From positions 1-32,049 of the forward strand of contig CASFAV010000003.1 in assembly GCA_949292905.1 (NCBI GenBank): a DNA stretch of 32,049 nt. The letters are read 5' to 3'. Of this stretch, positions 7,612 to 15,361 are shown in pieces (position 1 is the first letter of the stretch; each line of letters opens with the position of its first letter). A program made the translations under genes and the position numbers. The notes beneath the pieces were generated by a model, which was not told the DNA's origin, did not search any database, and was given only the letters and a program-made list of their open reading frames with translations. This DNA is from an uncultured Eubacteriales bacterium (GTDB lineage Bacteria; Bacillota; Clostridia; Christensenellales; DTU072).

Positions 7612-7661
7612 GTACCGATTTCGGGCATTGATAAGGGATGATTTTACGAATTTCAAATAAA

Positions 7662-7690
7662 TTGACATTTGATTCGTATTTTGTTACAAT
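7662..7690 (+). promoter_or_regulatory. Promoter of the exonuclease-acetyltransferase operon
   Basis: A perfect TTGACA and TACAAT are separated by 17 bp, with transcription predicted from about 7697. This leaves a leader of about 20 bases that carries the ribosome site. Confidence 0.85.
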
Positions 7691-7717
7691 ATTCGCAGTA
7701 TAGATTGGAGAGCGGTC

Positions 7718-8869
7718 TTGGATTATTTATTCTACGACATCGAATGCAGCGACGGCAGGCATATGTGCAGTTTCGGTTACGTGATAACCGACGAATATTT
7801 CAATATATTGGAAAAAGCCGATATCCTCATCAACCCCGAAGCGATCTTCCATACCGGCGCGTGGAGCAAAAAGAACAGAGAGAAAGACCCCGGCATAGAA
7901 CTTGCTTATCCCAAAGAACGTTTCAAAGCCAATCCAACTTTCCCCGGAAGATATGAACGCATACAACGCCTTCTGCAGCACGACGATCGCAAAATAATAG
8001 GATTTTCGCATCACAACGACGCTCTATTCCTTACCGTCGCGTGCAAGAGATACGAACTTCCCGTCATCAATTACAAATTCTACGACGCGCAGGAAATGTT
8101 CGGCGAGAGCCGCAACATAGTCAACCAGGTAGCGTTGAACGCCATAGCCGAAGCGCTCGAAGTGGATCTGAGTAAGCTTGTTCAGCACCGCAGCGACGAC
8201 GACGCGGAAGCGTCAATGCTCGTGACCAAAGCGCTTTGCGAGGATCTCGGGCTTACTATAGAAGAGCTGATAGGGCATTGTCCGCGTTGCGCCGGCGAGG
8301 TAACTGCGGAAGGTAAATGCAAATATTACGTGCGCGAAGCCAAACGCGCCGAAAAGCGCATGCGTGCCGCCGCCGTGCGTTCCAACAGAATGACCACGAA
8401 AAACCTCGAGGAATTCAAAAAGTACGTTCGCGGGCTTCAACCTGATCCCATCCTGGAATTGACGCTCAGAGGGAAGAAGGTCACTTTGAATTCACCTTAT
8501 GAATACAAGCATTTCAAAGAGGCCTGCCTCATCGCCAAAGAAATAGCCGCTCGGGGCGGCAGATACGTGCGTATGGGCTCGGAAGCGGACATTTACGTAG
8601 CGGACGGGCAAGGCAAACGTTGTATGCGGCTTCCGCACGTAAAAAGGGCTATCGCCGCGGGAAAAGCGGTGGAGATCATTACTTTCGGGGAGCTCCTGAC
8701 AAGGCTCTCACTCACGGAGAAGGAGCTCGAAAACGCGGAGTTTCCGGTCGTGCCGGAGGAGGGTACGCCCGTAGTAAAGAAAAAACGCAGAAGATCGAGA
8801 AAGAAGCACAGACCCGCCTCCGTAGCGACGGCGAATGCGTCGGGAGCAGTTAACGATGACGGAAAATAG
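7718..8869 (+). CDS. DEDDh 3'-5' exonuclease-domain protein with C-terminal extension
   Basis: A 383-residue cytoplasmic protein. The N-terminal ~175 residues form a DnaQ/RNase T-type exonuclease domain: Asp7 and Glu9 in YDIEC, Asp101 in HHNDALF, and His157 with Asp162 in HRSDDDAEA. All five active-site residues are visible. A CxxC with a further Cys follows at 188-201 and could bind zinc. After a charged helix, residues ~215-340 form a region I do not recognise. The last 40 residues are very basic (KKKRRRSRKK), suggesting nucleic-acid binding. The start is TTG at 7718 with GGAGAG upstream; no nearby ATG precedes the Asp7 motif. Its end overlaps the acetyltransferase start by 14 bases. Confidence 0.82.
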   Translation: MDYLFYDIECSDGRHMCSFGYVITDEYFNILEKADILINPEAIFHTGAWSKKNREKDPGIELAYPKERFKANPTFPGRYERIQRLLQHDDRKIIGFSHHNDALFLTVACKRYELPVINYKFYDAQEMFGESRNIVNQVALNAIAEALEVDLSKLVQHRSDDDAEASMLVTKALCEDLGLTIEELIGHCPRCAGEVTAEGKCKYYVREAKRAEKRMRAAAVRSNRMTTKNLEEFKKYVRGLQPDPILELTLRGKKVTLNSPYEYKHFKEACLIAKEIAARGGRYVRMGSEADIYVADGQGKRCMRLPHVKRAIAAGKAVEIITFGELLTRLSLTEKELENAEFPVVPEEGTPVVKKKRRRSRKKHRPASVATANASGAVNDDGK

Positions 8870-9467
8870 AGAAAGGATGCAAAAGGGGCTCATTTACGAT
8901 CCTACGGATCCGGAGCTCATGAAAGAACAGGGCGCGCTCATAGCGCGTATGAACGAATATAACGCGACTTCTCCCGCGGAAACGGAAAAGCGTGCGGCGC
9001 TTATCAAAGAGATGTTCGCCGAAGCGGGCGAAGGCTGTTACATAGAGCCGCCTTTCCGCGCCAACTGGGGCGGCAAGCACGTCAGGCTCGGAAACTACGT
9101 TTACGCGAATTTCAACCTCACTCTCGTGGACGACGGCAATATCGATATCGGCGACAACGTGATGTTCGCGCCCAATGTCACCGTCATCACGGCTACGCAC
9201 CCGGTGCTTCCCTCTTTACGCGAAAAGGGCTTGCAGTTCAACGTCGACGTCAAGATATGTAGTAACGTTTGGATAGGGGCGGGGGCGATAATTATGCCCG
9301 GAATAACGGTAGGCGAGAATTCCGTCGTCGGCGCGGGAAGCGTGGTGACCAAAGACGTGCCGCCGAATACCGTAGTCGTGGGCAACCCCGCGAGAGTGCT
9401 GCGCGAAATAGGCGAGCACGACCGGATATATTATTTCAAAGACAAGAAAATAGATATTCCCGTATAA
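8856..9467 (+). CDS. Maltose O-acetyltransferase-like hexapeptide acetyltransferase
   Basis: A 203-residue acetyl-CoA-dependent sugar O-acetyltransferase of the LacA/Maa/NodL group, cytoplasmic and usually trimeric. Visible are the N-terminal helical cap (EKRAALIKEMFAEAG), the ANWGGKHVRLGNYVYANFNL strand, the catalytic His in TATHPV, and left-handed beta-helix hexapeptide repeats through GENSVVGAGSVVTKDVPPNT with the NPARVLREI end. I chose the ATG at 8856, which overlaps the exonuclease end by 14 bases and has GGGAG upstream. An in-frame start at 8835 would add seven residues. It shares a promoter with the exonuclease; the functional link between them is not obvious. Confidence 0.9.
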   Translation: MTENRERMQKGLIYDPTDPELMKEQGALIARMNEYNATSPAETEKRAALIKEMFAEAGEGCYIEPPFRANWGGKHVRLGNYVYANFNLTLVDDGNIDIGDNVMFAPNVTVITATHPVLPSLREKGLQFNVDVKICSNVWIGAGAIIMPGITVGENSVVGAGSVVTKDVPPNTVVVGNPARVLREIGEHDRIYYFKDKKIDIPV

Positions 9468-9473
9468 TTAAAT

Positions 9474-9498
9474 ACGCCCCGTGAGCGGGGCGTTGTTT
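9474..9498. terminator. Shared terminator between acetyltransferase and histidine kinase
   Basis: ACGCCCC pairs with GGGGCGT around a short loop, followed by TGTTT on the plus strand. On the minus strand the stem is followed by ATTTAATTAT. It serves two convergent genes within 29 bases. Confidence 0.75.
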
Positions 9499-10606
9499 AA
9501 TTCTGTTTTTCGTTGCTTTCAGCGTCTGTGCCGTCGGCGGATTTTGCCGCTTTCAAAGCCGTTTTTTGCTTTTTCCGCATTTCGCGTCCGGCTTTTTTGA
9601 TCTCATCGTTCTCTTTGTGCGCGTGGCCGCTTTCGCCTGCGTATTTGATCAGAAGATAAAGGATATAGAAGAAATCCACTGCGACCACGAAGGGGAAGCC
9701 GAGGAGAAAGAAGCAGGCGCCGATTATCTTGCGCTCTGTAGCGGTGAGCCCTTTCGACTTGGGCGAGTAACGCGGCAGATACAGAGTGAATACGGAACCC
9801 TTGCCGGGCTTACTTGTGCAAGAGACGTCCCCGCCGTGATTTTTCATTACCTCTTTGACGGTCGCGAGACCTATACCCGTACCGCTTCCGTTACGCGCCT
9901 TGTCGGCGGTATAGTACCTTTCGAATATGTGCGGCATATCTTCCGCTTTGATACCCGTGCCGGTGTCTTTTATCTTAATGAAAAAATATTTGCGCGACTT
10001 ACGGAAGCTTATAGTTATCTTGCCGCCTTTCGGTGTGAATTTAGCGGCGTTGGAAATAACGTTGGCTATCGCGGAATCGAGATCGCGCTCCGCTACCGCT
10101 ATGCGCAACCTGGGTATGCGCTTTACGCGCACCGAAACGTTCTTCTCCGTGGCGTACGGGATATGCCTCAAGACTATCGCCGTCAGCGTTTCGCGGGCGT
10201 CGACAAGCTTGAGCGTTTCCTTGGCTTTGCCTGCCGAGTTTCTCGCGGCATCGATTATTTTGAGCACCGTGTCGTTCATGTCGGCGGCTTTGGAACGTAT
10301 GAGTTCGGGGTAGTTCTTGTCGTCCATTCCGTCCTCGATACATTCAGCATAACCCGATATGAGCGCGAGAGGAGTTTTGAGATCGTGGGTAACCGAAGCA
10401 ATCGTTTCCTGAGTACGGGCTTCCTTTTCCGATTCTTCGGAAGCCTTTTCGACAAGAGTTTTACGCAACGCTTCAAGCGACGCGACAACCGGCGAGAATT
10501 CGCCGGCGTCCTCTATCCTTAAAGGCTCGTATATTTTTCCTTCGCGCATGTCGCGTATGCGGTCGTTGAGTTTGCGCATCGCAAGCGTTCTCGTCAGCTT
10601 TGCCAT
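9497..10606 (-). CDS. Sensor histidine kinase with C-terminal membrane segment
   Basis: A 369-residue kinase that pairs with the adjacent response regulator. Domains in order: a short HAMP-like linker (about 10-65), HisKA with His74 in SVTHDLKTPL, and HATPase with the N box at 182-186, DTGTGI at 214-219 and GTGIGLATV at 242-250. Instead of an N-terminal sensor flanked by membrane helices, the hydrophobic stretch is near the C terminus at about 294-322, followed by a ~45-residue Lys/Glu-rich cytoplasmic-type tail. The start overlaps the regulator end by 13 bases, so a longer N terminus would need a different frame. What it senses cannot be told. Confidence 0.9.
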   Translation of the reverse strand: MAKLTRTLAMRKLNDRIRDMREGKIYEPLRIEDAGEFSPVVASLEALRKTLVEKASEESEKEARTQETIASVTHDLKTPLALISGYAECIEDGMDDKNYPELIRSKAADMNDTVLKIIDAARNSAGKAKETLKLVDARETLTAIVLRHIPYATEKNVSVRVKRIPRLRIAVAERDLDSAIANVISNAAKFTPKGGKITISFRKSRKYFFIKIKDTGTGIKAEDMPHIFERYYTADKARNGSGTGIGLATVKEVMKNHGGDVSCTSKPGKGSVFTLYLPRYSPKSKGLTATERKIIGACFFLLGFPFVVAVDFFYILYLLIKYAGESGHAHKENDEIKKAGREMRKKQKTALKAAKSADGTDAESNEKQN

Positions 10607-11280
10607 TTATATCCGAACCCCCACACGGTGACGATGTTGTTGATGCCTTCGCGTTGGAGTTTTTCCCTGAGCCGAGCGACGGTCACGGCGACGGTGTTTT
10701 CGTCGATGTATTCGTCCGTACCCCATACGCGGTCTATAAGCTGTTGCTTGGAGAATATCCTGTCCGCGTCAAGAGTGAGCGCGTCGAGCAGTTTGAATTC
10801 CTTGTTCGAGAGGTTGAGAAGCTTGCCCGATACGCGTGCTTCGAAGCGCTCCGGGGATATGGTCAGGTTCTCGTATCTGCGTTCTGCGTCGTTAGTAATC
10901 GGCTTCTTGTTGAAATCGTAATACCTTCTCAACTGCGCGTTCACGCGCATTACGGCTTCTTTGAACGAAAAAGGTTTGGTGATATAATCGTCGGCGCCCA
11001 GCTCGAAAAGTCTGAGTTTGTCCTCTTCCGCCTCGCGCGCCGAAGTGACTATGATGGGCGAATTCAGGAAGCCGCGCACGGTGTTGCACACTTCGTATCC
11101 GTCTTTTACAGGCATCATTATGTCCAACAATATCAAGTCGGGACGCATTTTCGCCGCCATGTCTATCGCCTGCGCGCCGTCGAACGCCTGATATACGACG
11201 TGTCCCGCCTTGATGAGGTAGTTCCTCATCATATCTGAAAGTTCGGTATTGTCTTCCGCTATCAGTATTTTTCTTTGCAT
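10594..11280 (-). CDS. OmpR/PhoB-family response regulator
   Basis: A 228-residue DNA-binding response regulator. The receiver domain has the acidic pair at Glu9-Asp10, phosphoacceptor Asp53 in LILLDIMMP, the conserved Thr/Ser at VTSAR and Lys in YITKPF. The C-terminal winged helix (about 130-228) has LLNLSNKEFKLL, then FSKQQLIDRVWG and VTVARLREKL, and ends in the typical VWGFGYKW. GGAGAAAACG precedes the ATG. It is cotranscribed with the kinase through a 13-base overlap and has its own promoter at 11324-11352. The target genes are unknown; direct repeats at 13824-13852 are of the kind bound by this family. Confidence 0.94.
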   Translation of the reverse strand: MQRKILIAEDNTELSDMMRNYLIKAGHVVYQAFDGAQAIDMAAKMRPDLILLDIMMPVKDGYEVCNTVRGFLNSPIIVTSAREAEEDKLRLFELGADDYITKPFSFKEAVMRVNAQLRRYYDFNKKPITNDAERRYENLTISPERFEARVSGKLLNLSNKEFKLLDALTLDADRIFSKQQLIDRVWGTDEYIDENTVAVTVARLREKLQREGINNIVTVWGFGYKWQS

Positions 11281-11323
11281 CGTTTTCTCCTCAACGCTTA
11301 ATTGTGACGTGTTGACTGTTTCT

Positions 11324-11352
11324 ATTATAACCGCGTAACGGAATTATGGCAA
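11324..11352 (-). promoter_or_regulatory. Promoter of the two-component operon
   Basis: On the minus strand, TTGCCA and TATAAT are separated by 17 bp. The start is predicted near 11317. The -35 lies within a few bases of the stop codon of the upstream EFR1 gene, so the operon can be read independently of it. Confidence 0.75.
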
Positions 11353-11355
11353 CAG

Positions 11356-12195
11356 TCATTTGTTTTTGTCGGCGAAGTATTTTTCGTAGGACTTTCTGCA
11401 ATATGCGCCGATCACCGCTTCGTCGGGATTGGCGTTAAAATCGTAGGCGCCGTTCACCTTGATGGGATTGAGAAGCCCGGTCTTTATGGCGTCGGCGGGG
11501 CAATCGAAGGCGCAACGCGCGCAACCGATACAATTACCGCCGAAACGGAATTTACCGTTCTCGTATTTAATGTTGGCGACGGGACAGCCGCGCACGCACT
11601 TCATACAGCCGATGCATTTATTTTTATTTACCTTATACAATCTGCCGTTGAGGCGCATTCCGGGGCGCTCTATCTTACACACTATCGCCATGAGGCGGGC
11701 GCGCAGAGGATATTCGACAGGGGTTAACGTGCCGGACAACACGGCTTGCGCGTCCTCGGGTATGCGCGCTTTTGCGGTGGCGAGCATCTTTGCCGCCATT
11801 GCGTCGCTGTGACGGTAGACCATATTGTAAGGCATAACGTAGTGTCGTTCTCCGATAAAGCGGTAGCCTTTATCTTCCGCGATACGGCTCAATTCCAAAG
11901 AAGACGCGTCGTTGAGTCGGAGCGGCTCGCCGGAAGTCTTGATGGCGAAAAGGGATTTGCCGTTGCCGCAAGGCAGTTTTTTCGCAAAGTCCGTGACGAT
12001 CTCCGGAGTATTGAAGCCGTGTACGGGATAGGCTATGCCTACGGCGTCGTATCCTTCAGTTTCGGGTGCGTCGCAGCCGACCATATCGCGTATTTCTACT
12101 TCAGCCCCGCACGCTTCGAGCGCTTCCGAGAAAAGCCCGGTTATCTTTTTCGTGTTTCCCGTGCCGGAAAAATAGTAGATGATTATATTTTGCAT
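11356..12195 (-). CDS. EFR1-type flavodoxin/ferredoxin fusion protein
   Basis: A 279-residue redox protein. The N terminus is a flavodoxin-like FMN domain with the phosphate loop YFSGTGNTKK and the AYPVHGFNTPEIV segment. The C terminus carries two [4Fe-4S] motifs, CIGCMKCVRGCP and CIGCARCAFDCP, of a bacterial ferredoxin. Such EFR1 proteins are common in clostridia and are thought to shuttle electrons; the partner is not known here. I chose the ATG at 12195, directly before the flavodoxin strand; it overlaps the epimerase stop by 13 bases and has AGGA upstream. A much longer open frame upstream lies inside the epimerase gene and is not real. A second EFR1 gene is at 18191. Confidence 0.9.
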   Translation of the reverse strand: MQNIIIYYFSGTGNTKKITGLFSEALEACGAEVEIRDMVGCDAPETEGYDAVGIAYPVHGFNTPEIVTDFAKKLPCGNGKSLFAIKTSGEPLRLNDASSLELSRIAEDKGYRFIGERHYVMPYNMVYRHSDAMAAKMLATAKARIPEDAQAVLSGTLTPVEYPLRARLMAIVCKIERPGMRLNGRLYKVNKNKCIGCMKCVRGCPVANIKYENGKFRFGGNCIGCARCAFDCPADAIKTGLLNPIKVNGAYDFNANPDEAVIGAYCRKSYEKYFADKNK

Positions 12196-13766
12196 AACGC
12201 ACCGTCCTTCATGCGGAATCCTACCGCTTTGCCGTTCTTGTAGTAATAGATACCGTTCTCTCCGCGAGCGTGAGAGTCGTACCAGACTTGCGCGAAGAAG
12301 GGAATGCTTTTTGCCAGCATATCGAATTTCCAGGGCTCCGGCTGACAACATTCGGGGCACCAATGTCCCGCTTTCAATACGGTATAAGGGGAAGCTTCGA
12401 AGCGGTGACCGTCGTGACATTCCCACAAAAGTTTGGTGTACAGATCGCCTTTCGTCATGCTCTCGGAAAGGCACTTCCCGCCGCGGAACGCGGCTGCCGA
12501 ACGCATATCGTCGATATCGAGCTCGGAGTCGGGTTTGCTTTCGTCGTAACCGTGGTCGAGAAGATAGCCGTGAGTGCGGGCGTATTCGTCGTCGCGGAGC
12601 GCGTCGTAATCTATCTCGCCGTCGGCGAGCCTGCCTTTACTGAGCAGGGGATATTCGTCCCAGCTTACCGGGCAAAGATCTATATTGTCGGTGCTTCCGA
12701 AAGCAGCAGCGACTTTAGCCGCTTCGTGAGATCTTACCCAGCGCATCGGGGCGTTGGAGTCGCCGAGCAATCTCTCTATCGCCAGTTTCTTGATAAGCTT
12801 CGAGGGGAGGAATTTCGCTACGGCATAGACGGGATGAGCTTTCGCCACGATCTCCCAGTAGTCCTCAACGGTCTGAGTGCGGAAATGAAAATAATCTTCG
12901 AGCACCTGCGAGTCGCTGAACCATACGCCGTGGAAGTTGCGCGGGCAGTTCCATACCGGTTCGAGGAAGCTCTCCGCCGAGCCGCCGATAATGGCAAAGC
13001 CGCCGTCGAAGGTGTCGTAACCCGTTCTTCTGTTTATTTTGCCGCCGCCGATGTTGTAGACGCGTTTCCAGAAGCCCTGTGCTTTTCCGTCCGAATCGTA
13101 TTCTATGAGGTTGCGGATCAGGAGTCCGGAGTCGTCCGCGGTCACCCATTCGAGAGGGGCGTTCCAGGAGGTGTGGAACATCAGTCCGTCTTTCATGTTG
13201 TTTTCGAGCATCTTGAGGTGAAGGATACCTGTCTGACGGAGGATCGCCCAATTCTCTATATCGGAGTCGAGTATGTAACGCTCTGCGCGCACTTTGGTCG
13301 CGGCGTACACGTCGAAGGTGCTCGGCAGAAGGGGATCGCCCACTCTGCCCCACGGGTGCAGATAATTACGGTTGCCGTAAACGGCTACCGACGAAATATA
13401 TACGAATTTGGGTTGCGGATCAGTAGCGCGCACCGCGTCCGCGAGATTGACGGTGCCGACGTAATTGGTGCGTTTGGTCTCCTCGAGCCTGTGGTCGGAG
13501 GCGGGAGGTATGAGCGCCGCCATGTGTATCACGTAGTCCGCGCCTTTCACCAGCCTGTCGCAATCCGCTCTCACGGCGACGTCGCCGTAAATTATTTCGA
13601 GCTTTGCGGGGTCCGTTCCTTTGAGCGAACGGGCGTATTTACGCGATACCGCGTCGTCGCGCAACAACAATCTGAGTTTGTGATTTCTTTCAGAAGCGAG
13701 TAAAAATTTCACAGCCGCCGAGCCCATCGCGCCGCTCGCTCCCGTCAATGCTATCGTAAGAGCCAT
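12183..13766 (-). CDS. NAD-dependent epimerase/dehydratase with C-terminal zinc ribbon
   Basis: A 527-residue protein. Residues 1 to about 330 form an extended short-chain dehydrogenase domain: the Rossmann loop GASGAMGS at 9-16, the acidic segment GDVAVRAD, and Tyr154 and Lys158 in VYAATK. It should act on a nucleotide sugar or similar NAD(P)-linked substrate. From about 340 there is a Trp-rich region, then a compact zinc-ribbon-like segment with Cys450 and His454 (ECHDGH) and Cys470 and Cys473 (CPEC). Its W-x-C-x-x-GH-x-F/W-x-A pattern resembles the treble-clef zinc ribbons of the DUF4379 type. GGAGGTCACGATA precedes the ATG. It is first in an operon with the EFR1 gene and overlaps it. The exact substrate is unknown. 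Confidence 0.85.
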   Translation of the reverse strand: MALTIALTGASGAMGSAAVKFLLASERNHKLRLLLRDDAVSRKYARSLKGTDPAKLEIIYGDVAVRADCDRLVKGADYVIHMAALIPPASDHRLEETKRTNYVGTVNLADAVRATDPQPKFVYISSVAVYGNRNYLHPWGRVGDPLLPSTFDVYAATKVRAERYILDSDIENWAILRQTGILHLKMLENNMKDGLMFHTSWNAPLEWVTADDSGLLIRNLIEYDSDGKAQGFWKRVYNIGGGKINRRTGYDTFDGGFAIIGGSAESFLEPVWNCPRNFHGVWFSDSQVLEDYFHFRTQTVEDYWEIVAKAHPVYAVAKFLPSKLIKKLAIERLLGDSNAPMRWVRSHEAAKVAAAFGSTDNIDLCPVSWDEYPLLSKGRLADGEIDYDALRDDEYARTHGYLLDHGYDESKPDSELDIDDMRSAAAFRGGKCLSESMTKGDLYTKLLWECHDGHRFEASPYTVLKAGHWCPECCQPEPWKFDMLAKSIPFFAQVWYDSHARGENGIYYYKNGKAVGFRMKDGALCKI

Positions 13767-13823
13767 TATCGTGACCTCCTTTTGCTTTCTGTCTAAATGT
13801 TAACAGGGCTTTCTTGCGAGCTT

Positions 13824-13853
13824 TTGACAAATCTCTTACAAATTTCTTACAAT
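13824..13853 (+). promoter_or_regulatory. Direct repeats overlapping a possible plus-strand promoter
   Basis: TTGACAA at 13824, TTACAA at 13836 and TTACAA at 13847 are spaced 12 and 11 bp apart, about one helical turn. This is the layout of sites bound by OmpR/PhoB-type regulators. The same bases give a plus-strand TTGACA and TACAAT pair at 18-bp spacing, although no gene follows on that strand. The element lies upstream of the epimerase operon, about 60-90 bp before its start codon. Confidence 0.35.
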
Positions 13854-13891
13854 GGATTTTTTTTCGTGAAACGTATGCTACGGGCGGAAGG

Positions 13892-13912
13892 ACGCGCTCG
13901 CGGCGAGCGCGT
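13892..13912. repeat. GC-rich inverted repeat
   Basis: ACGCGCTCGC and GCGAGCGCGT are separated by one base, forming a tight hairpin in either strand's RNA. There is no T tract next to it. It lies between the esterase terminator and the direct repeats and has no assigned role. Confidence 0.5.
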
Positions 13913-13920
13913 ATTGTATA

Positions 13921-13952
13921 TAAAAAACAAGCCGCGGGATATCCCGCGGCTT
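13921..13952 (-). terminator. Terminator of the esterase gene
   Basis: A perfect 24-bp palindrome at 13929-13952, centred on GGGATATCCC, is followed on the minus strand by TGTTTTTTATA. It lies 27 bases past the esterase stop codon. Confidence 0.88.
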
Positions 13953-13978
13953 CTAACGGATACAAAGATTTGAAGGAG

Positions 13979-14998
13979 TTATTTATTAGCTACCGTATTT
14001 CTCCAGAAGCTCACCGCTTCTTCCACCCAGCCTTCGGCAGTCGTTCCTATGCCGAGGCCGCAGCCGTGGTTGACGCCTTCGCAGAGATTGTAGCGGTAAG
14101 CCACGCCCGCAGCCGCGAGCGCTTCGACCATGACGTCGGAATTGTATTTGTGCGGCACCACGAAATCGTTGTCGCCTTGCATTATATAGGTGGGAGGGTA
14201 GTCGGCGTCCACGTGGTTTTGGACGCATACTCCCGCTTTGGCTTCTTCGTCGGGGAAGAATTTGCCGAGCAGGAATTTATTGCCGATGAGCTGAGACACT
14301 CCCGCTACGGCTTCCTGCCAGCAGTTGCCGGTAAGTTCTATTTTACCGTTGATGTTTATCCAGGGATAGGCGAGCGAGAGAGTCGCGGGAGCGGGTAGAC
14401 CGTATTTGGCGTAGCCCAGTTCCTTGCTTGCGAAAAGTCCCGCGAGGTTGCCGCCCGCGGAATACCCGAATATCGTATAATTCTCGGTATTGACGTTGAA
14501 TTCGTCGGCGTTTTCGGTAATATATTCGACGGCGCGCGCGAGGTCGTCTATCGGCGCGTAGGCGGACGAATACTTGCCGTAGCGGTAACCCAGTACGAAT
14601 GCGGAATATCCCATTTCGTTGAGGGTGGCGGCGCAGGGCAGCCCCACTTTATAGATGTCGCATTCGTAATATCCGCCGCCCGGCAGTACTATGGCGTAGT
14701 CCGTGGTCTCGCCGCCGTCTGAGGGGAAATAATATAGCTTGACTACTTCGAGATCGGAGTTCGCGGCGATTTCCGCTTCGGTATAGATATCGTAGCTTTC
14801 GGGAATGCCGCGCGCTTTAAGCTCCTCGTAGCGCTCTTCGCCGAGCTCCGTGTTGCGTGATGTTTTGTTCTGTCCGACCATGTGCAAGAGGTCTTCGAGA
14901 GTAAGGAAAAGTCCGCTCAGCACGTAAGACAACGCGAGCAACAGAACGATTCCTATGAGAGACTTGATAACGGAACCTTTGCGGGTCTTGGCTTTCAT
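13979..14998 (-). CDS. Membrane-anchored alpha/beta hydrolase (acetyl-esterase-like)
   Basis: A 339-residue protein with a basic N terminus and one hydrophobic segment at about residues 10-32 (signal anchor), so the enzyme domain should face outside. The hydrolase domain has LPGGGYY as the oxyanion-hole strand, the nucleophile elbow GYSAGGN, an acid in QGDNDFVVP and the catalytic His in EGVNHGCG. These are features of the BD-FAE/acetyl-esterase group, which removes acetyl or feruloyl groups from sugars. The ATG at 14998 has GGAGG six bases upstream; an upstream in-frame start at 15061 is rejected. It is a single-gene unit with its own promoter and terminator. Confidence 0.86.
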   Translation of the reverse strand: MKAKTRKGSVIKSLIGIVLLLALSYVLSGLFLTLEDLLHMVGQNKTSRNTELGEERYEELKARGIPESYDIYTEAEIAANSDLEVVKLYYFPSDGGETTDYAIVLPGGGYYECDIYKVGLPCAATLNEMGYSAFVLGYRYGKYSSAYAPIDDLARAVEYITENADEFNVNTENYTIFGYSAGGNLAGLFASKELGYAKYGLPAPATLSLAYPWININGKIELTGNCWQEAVAGVSQLIGNKFLLGKFFPDEEAKAGVCVQNHVDADYPPTYIMQGDNDFVVPHKYNSDVMVEALAAAGVAYRYNLCEGVNHGCGLGIGTTAEGWVEEAVSFWRNTVANK

Positions 14999-15032
14999 CC
15001 GATACCTCCGCCGAGATAATATAATATATTCA

Positions 15033-15061
15033 ATTATACCATTAAGGTAAAATAATCTCAA
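15033..15061 (-). promoter_or_regulatory. Promoter of the esterase gene
   Basis: On the minus strand, TTGAGA and TATAAT are separated by 17 bp, and the -10 is extended (TGGTATAAT). It is divergent from the tautomerase promoter, with 17 bp between the two -35 hexamers. Confidence 0.75.
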
Positions 15062-15078
15062 TACCGGAATTTCTTTTG

Positions 15079-15107
15079 TTGAATTCCGTAAAGGATTATA
15101 TTATAAT
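15079..15107 (+). promoter_or_regulatory. Promoter of the tautomerase-MFS operon
   Basis: TTGAAT and TATAAT are separated by 17 bp, with a predicted start near 15114. The ribosome site AGGAGG and the ATG follow within about 25 bases. Confidence 0.78.
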
Positions 15108-15139
15108 GTCGGTGCGCGCTCTTGCGCGCAGGAGGTAAT

Positions 15140-15361
15140 ATGCCGCACATAGCAGTCACGATGTATCCCGGAAGGGACGACGAGATCAAAAGCCGTTTTG
15201 CCTCAAAGCTGACGGCGTTCGTAGCCGAAGAGCTGGGAGTAAGTCCTTCCGTAGTTTCCGTATCCGTGGAGGATATAGAAAAAACAGACTGGGAAAAGCA
15301 CCTTGCTTCGTTCGACGAAGAAATAATGTATGTCAAAGAAGGAAAGTCTCTCAAACGCTGA
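15140..15361 (+). CDS. 4-oxalocrotonate tautomerase-family protein
   Basis: A 73-residue protein of the tautomerase superfamily. The start Met-Pro-His-Ile would leave Pro at the mature N terminus, the catalytic base of this family. The beta-alpha-beta pattern follows, with helix IKSRFASKLTAFVAEELG and strand SVVSVSVEDIEKTDW. The ATG at 15140 has AGGAGG five bases upstream; an in-frame GTG-type start further up would bury the Pro and is rejected. It overlaps the next gene, an MFS permease, by 32 bases, so the pair is translationally linked. The substrate is unknown; a small keto or enol acid carried by the permease is possible. Confidence 0.85.
   Translation: MPHIAVTMYPGRDDEIKSRFASKLTAFVAEELGVSPSVVSVSVEDIEKTDWEKHLASFDEEIMYVKEGKSLKR

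Noticed and set aside
12196..12474. A 93-residue N-terminal extension of the EFR1 protein
   Set aside because: It lies entirely within the epimerase gene in another frame, is Arg-rich and low in family character; the flavodoxin domain begins at the ATG at 12195.
12270..13703. A long plus-strand open frame opposite the epimerase
   Set aside because: It is antisense to a gene with clear domain motifs, has no ribosome site and translates to a composition rich in Arg, Val and His typical of antisense frames in this codon usage.
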